This document shows, one piece after another, positions 39,932-49,585 of a DNA stretch of 64,000 nucleotides (its first letter is position 1; every line of letters starts with the position of its first letter). The position numbers were made by a program, and so were the translations under genes. The stretch is from positions 1 through 64,000 of the forward strand of contig CANKZM010000006.1 in the NCBI GenBank assembly GCA_947488305.1, given 5' to 3'. The DNA comes from an uncultured Roseobacter sp. Its GTDB lineage: Bacteria > Pseudomonadota > Alphaproteobacteria > Rhodobacterales > Rhodobacteraceae. Under the pieces are notes generated by a model that saw nothing but the letters and a program-made list of their open reading frames with translations, made no database searches and was not told the DNA's origin.

Positions 39932-41038
39932 TTAGAGGCTCGCGTCCAATGCGGCGAGGATCACATCGCCCATCTCGGAGGTCGTGATCGGCGTGCCGCC
40001 TTCTTCGCCCATCAGGTCAGCGGTACGTGCGCCGTCCGCCAGGACTTTCTCGATCGCGGCTTCCAGTCTTGCGGCTTCATCGCCCTGATCGAAGGAGTAG
40101 CGCAATGCCATGGCAAAGCTGAGAATGCAGGCAATCGGGTTGGCTTTGCCCTGACCGGAGATATCAGGTGCTGATCCATGTACCGGCTCATAAAGGGCTT
40201 TTGGGCGACCGTTCGCGGCCGGGGCACCTAGGCTGGCGGAGGGCAACATGCCCAGAGATCCGGTCAGCATCGCTGCGCAATCGGACAGGATATCCCCGAA
40301 AAGGTTGTCGGTCAGGATCACATCGAACTGTTTGGGCGCGCGGACAAGCTGCATCGCGCCATTGTCGGCGTACATATGGCTCAGCTCGACATCCGGATAG
40401 TCATCGTCATGTACTTTCTGAACTACCTCGCGCCACAGGATGCCGCTTTCCATGACATTGGCTTTCTCCATGGAGCAGACCTTGCCCGAGCGCCGTCGCG
40501 CAAGTTCAAAAGCAGAGCGGGCGACGCGGTCAATTTCGCTTTCGGTATAGCGCTGAGTGTTGATGCCCACACGCTCGTTGCCTTCGTTGATGATACCGCG
40601 GGGTTCACCAAAGTAGACACCCGAGGTCAACTCTCGCACGATCATGATGTCGAGACCAGCGACGATGTCTTTTTTCAGCGACGAGAAATCCGCCAAGGCA
40701 TCGAAACATTGCGCGGGTCGCAGGTTCGAGAAAAGGTCCATCTCCTTGCGCAGGCGCAGCAGGCCGCGCTCAGGCTTTACGCTGAAGTCCAGATCGTCGT
40801 ACTTCGGTCCGCCAACCGCACCGAGCAACACGGCATCGACCTCAAGTGCCTTGGCCATCGTATCATCGTGCAACGGTGTTCCGTGGGCGTCATATGCGGC
40901 ACCGCCAACGAGGTCTTCGCTGACGTCAAAGGCGAGACCGCGCTTGTCACCGAACCATCCAATGACACGTTTTACCTGTTCCATGACCTCTGGGCCGATC
41001 CCGTCGCCAGGAAGGATCAAAAGGGAAGGGTTGGCCAT
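39932..41038 (-). CDS. leuB: 3-isopropylmalate dehydrogenase
   Basis: The 368-residue enzyme oxidises and decarboxylates 3-isopropylmalate in leucine synthesis with NAD. It begins [21 protein letters not shown] and has [14 protein letters not shown], the metal/substrate segment [37 protein letters not shown] and the NAD loop [20 protein letters not shown]. Length is normal. In this minus-strand block the order is leuC, leuD, leuB, with three unrelated genes between. The other genes of the pathway are not in the window. Confidence 0.97.
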   Translation of the reverse strand: MANPSLLILPGDGIGPEVMEQVKRVIGWFGDKRGLAFDVSEDLVGGAAYDAHGTPLHDDTMAKALEVDAVLLGAVGGPKYDDLDFSVKPERGLLRLRKEMDLFSNLRPAQCFDALADFSSLKKDIVAGLDIMIVRELTSGVYFGEPRGIINEGNERVGINTQRYTESEIDRVARSAFELARRRSGKVCSMEKANVMESGILWREVVQKVHDDDYPDVELSHMYADNGAMQLVRAPKQFDVILTDNLFGDILSDCAAMLTGSLGMLPSASLGAPAANGRPKALYEPVHGSAPDISGQGKANPIACILSFAMALRYSFDQGDEAARLEAAIEKVLADGARTADLMGEEGGTPITTSEMGDVILAALDASL

Positions 41039-41133
41039 GGTGTGTCTCCTGCAAATCTGATGTTGGCAGCGGCCTAACGCGCGGGCGGGCCGGGGTCAAG
41101 GAGCGGGGAGTGAAACCCTTTGCGACAAGGTGT

Positions 41134-42181
41134 TCAGCGTGCCAGATCGACCCAGACCAAACGGTGACGGCTGGCCGTCTCCGCCACCTCGCCCGTGTCG
41201 CCAAGGGGCCAGTGAACACCGGAATCGACGATGCGCCAATCGGCGGAGGGCAGCACATAGTCCACCCGCATGTTTCCTGGCACCGGGTCATCCCAGTCTG
41301 CCGTATCAAAGGGGTCGCCCGCAAGTGCAGCACTTCCTTCACTTGTCGGAGCAGTGTCTTGTAGCCGAGCATCGCTCAAGATGCTTCTGATCGCGGACTT
41401 TATGCCTTCACCCTCATCCGGATCCTGATTGAAATCGCCAAGCAGGACGAACCGCTCCGTAGCTGCGGGCCCGAATGCGCCGTCGAGGTACTTCAGCCAG
41501 AAGATGATCTCGTCATGGTTCCGCCTACCATTGCGATCTTCGGGGCCATCAAAGACCGGTGGGCTGGCATGCAGGGTAAGAAGGTCAACGCGCCCAATTT
41601 CAGGCACATCAACGGGAACAACCCAATGGGCGGTTGTAGACAGGCGCTGAATTGCCAGCGCTTGTTCTGACGGGAAAGGGGGCACCATCCTTCTCTGGCA
41701 GCAATGCATCGGGAAAATCGCGCCACAGCAGGTCTGTATAATCCTTCACCTCATCATGGAGTATGGGGTAGCGGGACAGGATCGCCATGCCGCCTTGCCC
41801 GGAAAAAAAACCATAACTCTGTGCGTCACGAGGTTCTGCGCGCCGTCCATCGCCGTCCATGTCAAGCCCGGTGACCATCCCGGTATTGGGGCGGGCAGCG
41901 AACGTGTGAGGGTAATCCAGACCGGCATCGCGCAGGGCATCGCCAAACGCGTCCAAGGCTTGGCCTGTGAGATCGTAGTCAAAGCCCTGCAAGGCAACAA
42001 TATCTGGGGAAGTCTCGACCAACACCGCGACCACGGCTGCTATCTGAGCATCTTCGCCGCGCACAATGTCGCGCAGCAGCAACCCCGGACCTTTCCGTTG
42101 CAGTTCTGTGTTGTACGTCGCAATTCTGAGAGGATCGGCGCCTGCGCTGGCCGCAAAAAAGAATGCGCAGAACAGGATCAG
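41134..42181 (-). pseudogene. Endonuclease/exonuclease/phosphatase family protein, frameshifted
   Basis: Two frames read one protein. The 5' part has a signal peptide-like start (LILFCAFFFAASAGADP), PLRIATYNTELQRKG and SYGFFSGQGGMAILSRYPI. The 3' part has GRVDLLTLHASPP, FVLLGDFNQDPDEG, RVDYVLPS and a C-terminal RHRLVWVDL. They join at the C5 run at 41678-41682: one extra C breaks the frame, since deleting it gives DGAPFPSEQAL. All catalytic motifs survive across the two parts, so this may be a sequencing error or a recent mutation. The start (about 42181, CTG) is uncertain and overlaps the upstream gene's stop. Confidence 0.75.
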
Positions 42182-43020
42182 GCGGTTTGGAAATCCGGGT
42201 CTTCGGCGGCGATGGCATAAGCGCGACGGCGTTTTTCCTCGATCAGGTCCGCGACGCGGTTCATTGCGATGCCGCGCATGATCATGCTGGCTGGCAAAAA
42301 GGCCCATGCGGTGATTGTCCAGATCATTGTTTGCGGGTTCTCTAACGTGATCGGGTCTATCAGATCAGACATCGCCTTGACCACTGCCGGAATGATAAAT
42401 GGCAGCAGGAAGCCAAGCGCGATATTGAAACGGGAGTCCCGGCGCAGACGCTGCAAAACGTCCCCACCCGCGGTCGGGTCGAAAAGTGGCAGATTGACCC
42501 AGACATTGAACGAGCCGTTGCGGACAGGCCAACCGCCGATCCGCACAAGAAGCACAAATACCGCCATCGTCACTAGCGAGATGATATAGGAGAGCCCCGC
42601 TGCCGTCCGGACATCATGGATCGCATCAAGGCTCACATCCTGCGGCAGCATCAGCACCACAAGACGCACCGGTGAATAGGGGAAGTCGATGCTATGCCCG
42701 ATGATCGTTCCCAAGGAGGCCAGACCTGCGGCAAAGTCGGAAGGTTCCGTCTTGCCTTTCGCAATCACCGTCAGCACAAACACGGTAAGGAAAAGAGCGA
42801 TGAACCGCAGGCGATTGAACGGGGGGGCGTCACGGAATTCGACGATGCTGGGGGCGTTGGAATTGTATTCGACAAATGTCAGGAATGCCGCGAGCAACGC
42901 GACCAGCACGACGATCTGCGAATGATCGGCCGCAACCTCTGGTAATAAAAGCGCAGGTATTGCGGTCACGAGAGCAACAAGAAGCCCCCGCATCGCTGCG
43001 CCTGACATACGTACAAACAT
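42178..43020 (-). CDS. Multi-span membrane protein of unknown function
   Basis: The 280-residue protein has about six to seven transmembrane segments (GLLVALVTAIPALLLPEVA, VVLVALLAAFLTFVE, FIALFLTVFVLTVIA, LSYIISLVTMAVFVLLVRIGG, IALGFLLPFIIPAVVKAMSDL, WTITAWAFLPASMIMRGIAM). I do not recognise the family. ATG 43020 is preceded by AGGGA; the TTG at 43038 is poorer. Its stop overlaps the presumed start of the frameshifted nuclease, so they were probably co-translated. Confidence 0.7.
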   Translation of the reverse strand: MFVRMSGAAMRGLLVALVTAIPALLLPEVAADHSQIVVLVALLAAFLTFVEYNSNAPSIVEFRDAPPFNRLRFIALFLTVFVLTVIAKGKTEPSDFAAGLASLGTIIGHSIDFPYSPVRLVVLMLPQDVSLDAIHDVRTAAGLSYIISLVTMAVFVLLVRIGGWPVRNGSFNVWVNLPLFDPTAGGDVLQRLRRDSRFNIALGFLLPFIIPAVVKAMSDLIDPITLENPQTMIWTITAWAFLPASMIMRGIAMNRVADLIEEKRRRAYAIAAEDPDFQTA

Positions 43021-43333
43021 TCTATTCGTTCCCTTCAAACTGGTCAGTCACGGTTCTATCGCCGCGTCTTGTCCCAACTTGATGTCACCGGGGTGGTGAC
43101 TGCCTACTTCTTCCCCCGTTTGTGACACCAACAGTTATCTTTTCGCAAGTCTCATGGTTAACAAGACGGGACAGATAGGGCCATTTAAAGGGGAAGTTGG
43201 TGCCTTCTTGCATCAAATATGTGGCGAAAATCAGGCATTTCACAACATCTTGTGGGTGCCGAATTTTCGCCCACAAGTTGAATTTTAACTAATTTTGAAT
43301 ACACTTAACAGTTGAAGCCATTTTAGAGTCGGC
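43021..43333. other. Intergenic stretch downstream of leuD
   Basis: This gap separates leuD from the membrane-protein gene. It has no supported gene. It is more AT-rich than its neighbours in its right half. Promoter or terminator signals were not clear. Confidence 0.4.
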
Positions 43334-43939
43334 TCAGACCCAGGGACGGGCTTGCTCCGCCTGCGTTTCGAATCTGTCAATTGACCCGGCTTTCTCCATG
43401 GTCAGGCCAATATCGTCCAGCCCTTCCATCAGACAACGTTTCTTGAAAGCATCCACTTCGAAGGAGAAGCTTTCTCCGTCCGAGGTTGTGACGGTTTGCG
43501 CATCCAGGTCGATCGTCATGCGCGCGTTTGCGCCCTTTTCGGCGTCTTTCATAAGTGCATCGACCTGTTCTTGCGGCAGGGCGATCGGCAGAATGCCGTT
43601 CTTGAAGCAGTTGTTGTAGAAGATGTCTGCAAATGAGGGCGCAATGACGCAGCGAATGCCAAAGTCCTTGATTGCCCATGGGGCGTGCTCACGGCTCGAC
43701 CCACAGCCGAAGTTTTCACCGGCCACAAGTATCTCTGCTTCGCGATAGGCATCCTTGTTCAGAACAAAATCGGGAATTTCCTTGCCGTCATCATCGTAGC
43801 GCATCTCGTCAAAGAGGTTCACGCCGAGGCCGGAGCGCTTGATTGTTTTCAGAAACTGCTTGGGGATGATCATATCGGTGTCGATGTTGATGAGCGGCAT
43901 TGGCGCTGCGATCCCCGTAAGCGTGGTGAACTTGTCCAT
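43334..43939 (-). CDS. leuD: 3-isopropylmalate dehydratase small subunit
   Basis: The 201-residue swivel domain pairs with LeuC to isomerise isopropylmalate. It shows [26 protein letters not shown] at the N-terminus, the [21 protein letters not shown] signature, and [17 protein letters not shown]. Length is normal. leuC lies upstream with an HdeD-like gene between them. Confidence 0.97.
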   Translation of the reverse strand: MDKFTTLTGIAAPMPLINIDTDMIIPKQFLKTIKRSGLGVNLFDEMRYDDDGKEIPDFVLNKDAYREAEILVAGENFGCGSSREHAPWAIKDFGIRCVIAPSFADIFYNNCFKNGILPIALPQEQVDALMKDAEKGANARMTIDLDAQTVTTSDGESFSFEVDAFKKRCLMEGLDDIGLTMEKAGSIDRFETQAEQARPWV

Positions 43940-44052
43940 CTGGTCTCTCCTTGCCCAAAGCGGGCGGTCGGTTGTCTATCGGTACGAAGCGGGCGGTACA
44001 ATCGCGGTTTTCTTTACGAACCCGCCCGCGTAGGTGTTTTGGTCAGCAACGC

Positions 44053-44607
44053 TCAGCGATCAAAGCGTTTCTCGATCTTTTCGTTCAGAGCGCCTTTTAC
44101 TGTGCGCAGGAACAGTCCCAACGCGATCAGCCCTGCGCCATTGAACAAAAGTTCTATCCCCAGAAGAACGCCTAGCAACTGCGGCGCGATCTCGAAGAAG
44201 TTGGCCAGGATGTAACCTGCCAGCAGCACCGAGACGACACCGGATATCAGCATTGGCCAGAACAACGGTGTTTCCCGCATCCGCCAGCTTGTTACGAGGC
44301 GCAGGACACCGTTCAGCCCAATGAAGATCGTCGCCAGCGTGGCAAGCGAGATGATCCCCTGCAGAGGCTGGAACACCAGCGACAGCCCCAGGATCAGCAT
44401 TAGCGCCCCAAGCCCAATGCCCATCAGTTTTGAGGACCCTTCATCGACGTTGAGTCCGGCCCAGATCTGAACTGCGCCCGACACGATAAAGAGCGTGCCT
44501 GCGACAACGGTCACTGCAAAAGAGGCCGCGACCGGATTTGCCAGCACAAAGATGCCGAACAGAACGGACAGGATACCTGTTACAAGCCATTTTACCCAGA
44601 GTTTCAT
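44053..44607 (-). CDS. HdeD-family (DUF308) membrane protein
   Basis: The 184-residue protein has six transmembrane segments with the DUF308 pattern (WLVTGILSVLFGIFVLANPVAASFAVTVVAGTLFIVSGAVQIW, LFWPMLISGVVSVLLAGYILAN). It sits between leuC and leuD and runs in the same direction, with 49 and 113 bases either side. It is related in fold to the island HdeD gene at 26503. No role in leucine synthesis is known. Confidence 0.85.
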   Translation of the reverse strand: MKLWVKWLVTGILSVLFGIFVLANPVAASFAVTVVAGTLFIVSGAVQIWAGLNVDEGSSKLMGIGLGALMLILGLSLVFQPLQGIISLATLATIFIGLNGVLRLVTSWRMRETPLFWPMLISGVVSVLLAGYILANFFEIAPQLLGVLLGIELLFNGAGLIALGLFLRTVKGALNEKIEKRFDR

Positions 44608-44656
44608 AAGAGTGTCTCTTTCAATAGGGGCTGAAAGCCGCTTTCTCCGGTTGCGA

Positions 44657-46063
44657 TCAGATAAGCTCGCGCACGTCAGTGAGTTTGCCGGTAATCGCCG
44701 CAGCTGCGGCCATGGCGGGTGACATCAGGTGCGTTCGTCCGCCGCGGCCCTGACGGCCTTCGAAATTGCGGTTGGACGTCGCAGCACAGCGCTCGCCGGG
44801 CTTCAACTGATCCGGGTTCATCGCCAGACACATTGAGCAGCCTGCAAGCCGCCATTCGAAGCCGGCTTCTTTGAAGATATCTGCCAGCCCTTCCTCTTCC
44901 GCCTGTGCGCGAACGAGGCCTGAGCCAGGGACGACCATCGCACGAAGTCCGTCCTTCTTCTTCTTGCCCTTGAGAATTTCAGCGGCGGCGCGCAAGTCTT
45001 CGATACGGCCATTTGTGCATGACCCGATGAACACCGTATCGATCTCCACCTCGGAAAGCGGGGTGCCCGGTGTCAAACCCATGTAATCGAGCGAGCGCTG
45101 GGCGGCCCCCACTTTGCCTCCGTCAAAGTCGTCGGCTGAGGGCACAGTCGCCGTGATCGGCAGGACGTCTTCCGGTGAGGTGCCCCAGGTAACGACCGGC
45201 GCAATCTCGTCTCCCTTGATTGTGATGATCTCATCCCAATGGGCGTCGTCATCGGAGTACAGCGTCTTCCACCACGCCATTGCCGCTTCCCACTGTGCAC
45301 CTTTCGGGGCATGAGGACGTCCCTTGCAATACTCAAAGGTCTTCTCGTCCGGTGCGATAAGCCCGGCGCGCGCACCTCCTTCGATGGCCATGTTGCAGAC
45401 GGTCATGCGTCCTTCCATGCTGAGATCGCGGATTGCTTCACCGCAGTACTCAATGACATAGCCGGTTCCGCCCGCTGTGCCGGTGTGGCCAATGACCGAA
45501 AGCGTGATGTCCTTGGCAGTCACACCCGGGCGCAGTTTGCCGGTGATCTCGACCTTCATGTTCTTCGACTTCTTCTGGATCAAAGTCTGAGTCGCCAGAA
45601 CATGCTCCACTTCAGATGTGCCGATACCATGTGCAAGTGCGCCGAATGCGCCATGCGTGGCGGTGTGGCTGTCGCCGCACACGACAGTCATGCCGGGCAG
45701 GGTCCAGCCCTGTTCTGGGCCCACGATATGGACGATGCCCTGCCGTACGTCGGAAACCGGGTAATAGTGGATGCCGAATTCCTTGGCATTCTTGTCCAGT
45801 GCCGCGACCTGAATGGCGCTGTCCTCGGTCATGTTCTTTGGGTCCTCACGCCCGGGGGTCGTCGGGACGTTATGATCCGGCACTGCAATGGTCTTGTCCG
45901 GCGCACGGACAGAACGCCCGGTCATCCGCAGCCCTTCAAAGGCTTGCGGTGAGGTTACTTCGTGAACCAGGTGGCGGTCGATGTAGAGCAGGCAGGTGCC
46001 ATCTTCGGCTTCATGCGCCACATGCGCATCCCAGATTTTGTCGTAAAGCGTCTTGGGGGACAT
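44657..46063 (-). CDS. leuC: 3-isopropylmalate dehydratase large subunit
   Basis: The 468-residue aconitase-family subunit carries the 4Fe-4S ligands: [20 protein letters not shown] and [32 protein letters not shown] near the C-terminus, plus [35 protein letters not shown]. It partners LeuD. It is the first gene of the minus-strand leu block; the 219-base gap to the divergent MscS gene should hold its promoter. No leader peptide for attenuation was recognised. Confidence 0.97.
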   Translation of the reverse strand: MSPKTLYDKIWDAHVAHEAEDGTCLLYIDRHLVHEVTSPQAFEGLRMTGRSVRAPDKTIAVPDHNVPTTPGREDPKNMTEDSAIQVAALDKNAKEFGIHYYPVSDVRQGIVHIVGPEQGWTLPGMTVVCGDSHTATHGAFGALAHGIGTSEVEHVLATQTLIQKKSKNMKVEITGKLRPGVTAKDITLSVIGHTGTAGGTGYVIEYCGEAIRDLSMEGRMTVCNMAIEGGARAGLIAPDEKTFEYCKGRPHAPKGAQWEAAMAWWKTLYSDDDAHWDEIITIKGDEIAPVVTWGTSPEDVLPITATVPSADDFDGGKVGAAQRSLDYMGLTPGTPLSEVEIDTVFIGSCTNGRIEDLRAAAEILKGKKKKDGLRAMVVPGSGLVRAQAEEEGLADIFKEAGFEWRLAGCSMCLAMNPDQLKPGERCAATSNRNFEGRQGRGGRTHLMSPAMAAAAAITGKLTDVRELI

Positions 46064-46315
46064 CGGTCCTCTCCCGTTCTAAGTGTAAAGTCAGGTAATG
46101 GTGGCAGGCATGCCAAATTATAGGCGTGCCAGCACCGTATGCGTTGCGCCAAAAAAGCGTTCCCGCAGGCGATTTCGGTCGTCCATATCGATTCTGATGT
46201 GGGCACAGCGTGACATGAGCGGTTTCTTATCGACTTCGATGATTTCTGGCAAGCTGCACATCGGTATTGTTCAGCGCGTGTTGTGGCTCGGATCGTGCTG
46301 TGCAAATCTGACGGG

Positions 46316-47632
46316 ATGGAGAGCCAGTCTGAAGATTTTGAACGTGTCCTGATGTCTGCCGAAGAGATCCGGAACCTTGTTTCGAGTTTTCTCATCGACG
46401 TTCTGACCCCCGGATGGCGACAAAACCAGATCATCGTGCTGATCGCGATCGCGTTGGTAGCCTGGTGTTTGCACTACTTGCTGGGCAGCGCCATCGAACG
46501 CCGGGTCAGGGCGCGGGAAGGTTGGAAGAAGTGGCAGCTTCGGGGCATCGTCCAGATCAAACGCAGATTGGGGTTGATCTGCTTTGCAGTGATTGCCGGT
46601 CTGACATACCAACTGATGCTGCAAATAACCTGGCCGTCGCGGTCTTATCTGATTGGGCTTGGCGCGACGCTTGCGATTGTCTGGGTCGCCATCGGATTTG
46701 CGGGCGGGCTGATCCGTAACCGGACGCTGAGGCGATTGGTGCTCTGGGCCTTGTGGATCTACGCTACGTTCCATCTCATCGGGTTAGGCGACGAAGCATC
46801 GTCTTTTCTCGATGGCGTCGGGATCAGTTTCGGTGATTACCGGATTACGTTGCTGACACTTCTGACCGCTGCTGTGATCATCGGCGTTTTCTTTACAGTG
46901 GCACGGTTTGTCAGCCAGACAACTGCCGCCCGTATCCGGCAAAACGAAGATATCAGCCCCTCCATGCAGGTGCTTGTGGTCAAGGCGCTACAGGTCATCC
47001 TTTATGGGTTGGCTTTCTTTGTCGGGATCAATGCGCTCGGGATTGATCTGACCGGCCTCGCGGTTCTGTCCGGCGCAATTGGCGTGGGCCTTGGTTTTGG
47101 TTTGCAGAAAGTCGTCTCCAATCTTGTGTCCGGCGTGATCATTCTGCTGGATAAATCGATCAAACCCGGTGACGTAATCAGTCTTGGCGAGACCTTTGGC
47201 TGGATCAACAGTCTGGGCGCCCGGTATGTCAGCGTTGTGACGCGGGACGGTCGCGAATACCTGATCCCCAATGAGGACCTTATTACCGGGCAGGTGGTCA
47301 ACTGGTCGCATTCTGATGAATATGTCCGGCTCGACATCTTTTTTGGCACGTCCTACGGCTGCGACCCGCATGAGGTTCGCCGCCTTGCCGTGGATGCTGC
47401 CTGTAGCGTCGGCCGCGTGTTGACCCACCCCAACAAGCCAGTGTGCCATATCGTGGGCTTTGGCGACAGCTCGGTGGATTACATCCTGCGCTTCTGGATC
47501 AAGGATCCGACGGGCGGGCTGACGAATATCCGCGGCAATGTCTATCTGGCCCTTTGGGACATCTTCAAAGCGAACAACATTTCAATTCCATTCCCGCAAC
47601 GCGAAGTGCGCATGCTGGAGGACACGGATTGA
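46316..47632 (+). CDS. Mechanosensitive ion channel, MscS family
   Basis: The protein has about 438 residues, several transmembrane helices, then the MscS pore and beta domain (LAVLSGAIGVGLGFGLQKVVSNLVSGVIILLDKSIKPGDVISL, GWINSLGARYVSVVTRDGREYLIPNEDL) and a cytoplasmic domain ending near QREVRML. GTG 46283 and ATG 46351 are alternative starts. It is longer at the N-terminus than the island MscS (34771). It is divergent from leuC. Confidence 0.88.
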   Translation: MESQSEDFERVLMSAEEIRNLVSSFLIDVLTPGWRQNQIIVLIAIALVAWCLHYLLGSAIERRVRAREGWKKWQLRGIVQIKRRLGLICFAVIAGLTYQLMLQITWPSRSYLIGLGATLAIVWVAIGFAGGLIRNRTLRRLVLWALWIYATFHLIGLGDEASSFLDGVGISFGDYRITLLTLLTAAVIIGVFFTVARFVSQTTAARIRQNEDISPSMQVLVVKALQVILYGLAFFVGINALGIDLTGLAVLSGAIGVGLGFGLQKVVSNLVSGVIILLDKSIKPGDVISLGETFGWINSLGARYVSVVTRDGREYLIPNEDLITGQVVNWSHSDEYVRLDIFFGTSYGCDPHEVRRLAVDAACSVGRVLTHPNKPVCHIVGFGDSSVDYILRFWIKDPTGGLTNIRGNVYLALWDIFKANNISIPFPQREVRMLEDTD

Positions 47633-47701
47633 CGGCCTGGACTTGTCTGGGCGGCGTTCGGCGCTAGCCTTTCTGTCGCTGCCAACCAGAAAACCGAAAA
47701 G

Positions 47702-48442
47702 ATGGCCCTCGAAAACGATATCATCCTGATCCTTGGGAGTGGCCCGAATGCGCCGGAAGCATCAGAGTGGCCGCGCACATGGTTCGATCGGATCGTTGTC
47801 ATCAACAATGCGTGGCGTGTCCGCGCTGACTGGGACGACCTGATCTTTCCGGAAGACTTCCCGGAGGATCGCAGGCCGGGGCGTATCACACCACGCCAGA
47901 GGCTCATTGAAGCGGATCAATTTGTCCCAACCCAGAATGCCTTGGGCGGATTTGTTTATGCCGGCGGGACGATGGCCTTTACAGCCGGGTACTGGGCCTT
48001 GCAAGCATTGCGTCCAAAAGTGATCGCATTCATGGGTTGTGACATGGTGTATCCAACATCTGGGAACACGCATTTTTATGGCACCGGCGCAGCAGACCCA
48101 TTGCGGCCAGATATAACGCTTCAAGATCTCGGCGCCAAATCCGCGCGTCTTGGTCTGCTTGCAGCTCGTTTGGGGTGCACCTGCGTGAATCTCTCCCGCA
48201 GTGAAAGCGAATTGCTCTTTCAGCGCTGCGATCCAATGGCTCTGCGCGAGGCTTCCCTTGAGAATGCTGAGGACGCCTTGGTCGAAAACTTGCTGAACCA
48301 GGAAAAAGCGTTGGGATACTACGTGCCCGATGGCAGGTATTGGGAGCAGGAAAGCCGGTTTGACGGGCGCGCGCTTGCGGAACTGGATGCTGGCTGGCGC
48401 GCTGCATGGTCCTCCAGAAAACGAACCGGACGTGCAGCGTGA
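47702..48442 (+). CDS. Predicted Rossmann-like protein, possibly DUF115/glycosyltransferase-like
   Basis: The 246-residue protein starts with an ILILGSGPNAPEA strand-loop like a nucleotide-binding fold, then VVINNAWRVR, AGGTMAFTAGYWALQALRPKVIAFMGCDMVYP and TCVNLSRSES. The pattern recalls DUF115-type or GT-like proteins with a D-M/C-D centre, but I cannot name the family with confidence. It precedes rsfS and rlmH in the same direction. Confidence 0.55.
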   Translation: MALENDIILILGSGPNAPEASEWPRTWFDRIVVINNAWRVRADWDDLIFPEDFPEDRRPGRITPRQRLIEADQFVPTQNALGGFVYAGGTMAFTAGYWALQALRPKVIAFMGCDMVYPTSGNTHFYGTGAADPLRPDITLQDLGAKSARLGLLAARLGCTCVNLSRSESELLFQRCDPMALREASLENAEDALVENLLNQEKALGYYVPDGRYWEQESRFDGRALAELDAGWRAAWSSRKRTGRAA

Positions 48443-48551
48443 TAGATGACAGTCGACGTGCGTGAAGCTGTCATTGAATTGTCGCAGTCATATTGCTATT
48501 TTCAAGGTATCCCCAGCGCCGGGGGTCCGGCGGCGCGCTATAAGGAGGACA

Positions 48552-48608
48552 ATGTCCTGTCAACGCATGCAGATGCAGCAAATGCTGTGCATTCCGAGGC
48601 TGCGGTAG
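48552..48608 (+). CDS. Possible 18-codon leader peptide ahead of rsfS
   Basis: ATG 48552 is preceded by AAGGAGG at optimal spacing, but this ATG is not in the rsfS frame. The frame reads 18 codons and stops with TAG at 48606-48608. That TAG overlaps the GTG codon 48608 that fits as the rsfS start (TAGTG). Translation of the short frame could deliver ribosomes to rsfS. No other evidence that the peptide matters. Confidence 0.35.
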   Translation: MSCQRMQMQQMLCIPRLR

Positions 48609-48973
48609 TGAGTGCCGCAACCGACAAAGCCACAAGTGACGATTTGTTGGCGACCATCCTGAAATCCCTGAAAGACGACAAGGCCGAGGATATTGTGCAA
48701 ATCGATTTGCGCGGTAAGACGGAAATTGGCGACTTTATGGTGATTTGTTCCGGGCGGTCGACTCGCCAAGTGGCATCCATTTCGGAGAAATTGGCCCAGA
48801 CCGTGAAAGACGAGTTTGGCCAGGTTGCCAAAATGGAAGGCAAAGACACTGGCGATTGGGTCTTGATCGACACCGGTGACGTGATCGTCCATGTGTTCCG
48901 CCCGGAAGTGCGCGAATTCTACCAGTTGGAAAAGATGTGGCAGCCAATGAGCGCTGACGCCACGGCGCACTAA
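48608..48973 (+). CDS. rsfS: Ribosomal silencing factor RsfS
   Basis: The 121-residue product binds L14 on the 50S subunit and blocks subunit joining. The family core is complete: DDLLATILKSLKDDKAEDIVQIDLRGKTEIGDFMVICSGRSTRQVASISEKLAQTVK, then GKDTGDWVLIDTGDVIVHVFRPEVREFYQLEKMW. GTG 48608 gives the usual length and has GAGG at 9 bases; an upstream ATG at 48446 would add about 54 residues without family homology. rlmH follows, the common order in proteobacteria. Confidence 0.92.
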   Translation: MSAATDKATSDDLLATILKSLKDDKAEDIVQIDLRGKTEIGDFMVICSGRSTRQVASISEKLAQTVKDEFGQVAKMEGKDTGDWVLIDTGDVIVHVFRPEVREFYQLEKMWQPMSADATAH

Positions 48974-49000
48974 GGCCGCGGCCTCCACAAGGGAAGCACC

Positions 49001-49471
49001 ATGCGTGTGCATATTATCGCGGTCGGACGTTTGCGCGCCGGACCACAGAAAGACATTGTCGACGATTATCTGAAACGATTTGACCGCGCTGGCCGCGCTT
49101 TGGGTTTTGGGCCGGCGCGTGTCATTGAAGTCGAAGACCGCAAGGGTGGTGGCATGGCTGCAGAAGCGGAGCTTTTGCGGCGCGCGGTGCCGCAAAGCGC
49201 GGTATGTGCGGTTCTCGATGAACGGGGAAAGGTTCAAAGCTCTCCGGAATTTGCCCGGAAACTGGCGGTCTGGCGCGATGACGGGCGTGGCGATCTGGCC
49301 CTGATGATCGGCGGAGCAGATGGGCTTGACCCGACCTTGCGCAGGGAGGCGGATTTTGCGCTATCCTTTGGCAAGATGGTCTGGCCGCATATGCTTGTGC
49401 GCATCATGCTGGCGGAGCAGCTTTACCGAGCGTCATCTATACTTGCGGGCACACCTTACCATCGCGCCTGA
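49001..49471 (+). CDS. rlmH: 23S rRNA pseudouridine-1915 N3-methyltransferase
   Basis: The 156-residue SPOUT methyltransferase has a deep trefoil knot at the C-terminus: LALMIGGADGLDPTLRREADFALSFGKMVWPHMLVRIMLAEQLYRASSILAGTPYHR, which matches the family end exactly. The N-terminus MRVHIIAVGRLRAGPQKDIVDDYLKR also fits. It follows rsfS at 27 bases. Confidence 0.97.
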   Translation: MRVHIIAVGRLRAGPQKDIVDDYLKRFDRAGRALGFGPARVIEVEDRKGGGMAAEAELLRRAVPQSAVCAVLDERGKVQSSPEFARKLAVWRDDGRGDLALMIGGADGLDPTLRREADFALSFGKMVWPHMLVRIMLAEQLYRASSILAGTPYHRA

Positions 49472-49585
49472 TAGGGTTGCTCCTTTGCGAGACGCCGGTT
49501 GTTAACAAGCATATCGTCCTGATCAGAGGGTTGCGGGAGGCAAAACCTAACCCATCACGCCAAATGGTGCACCCGGCGGTCATCG

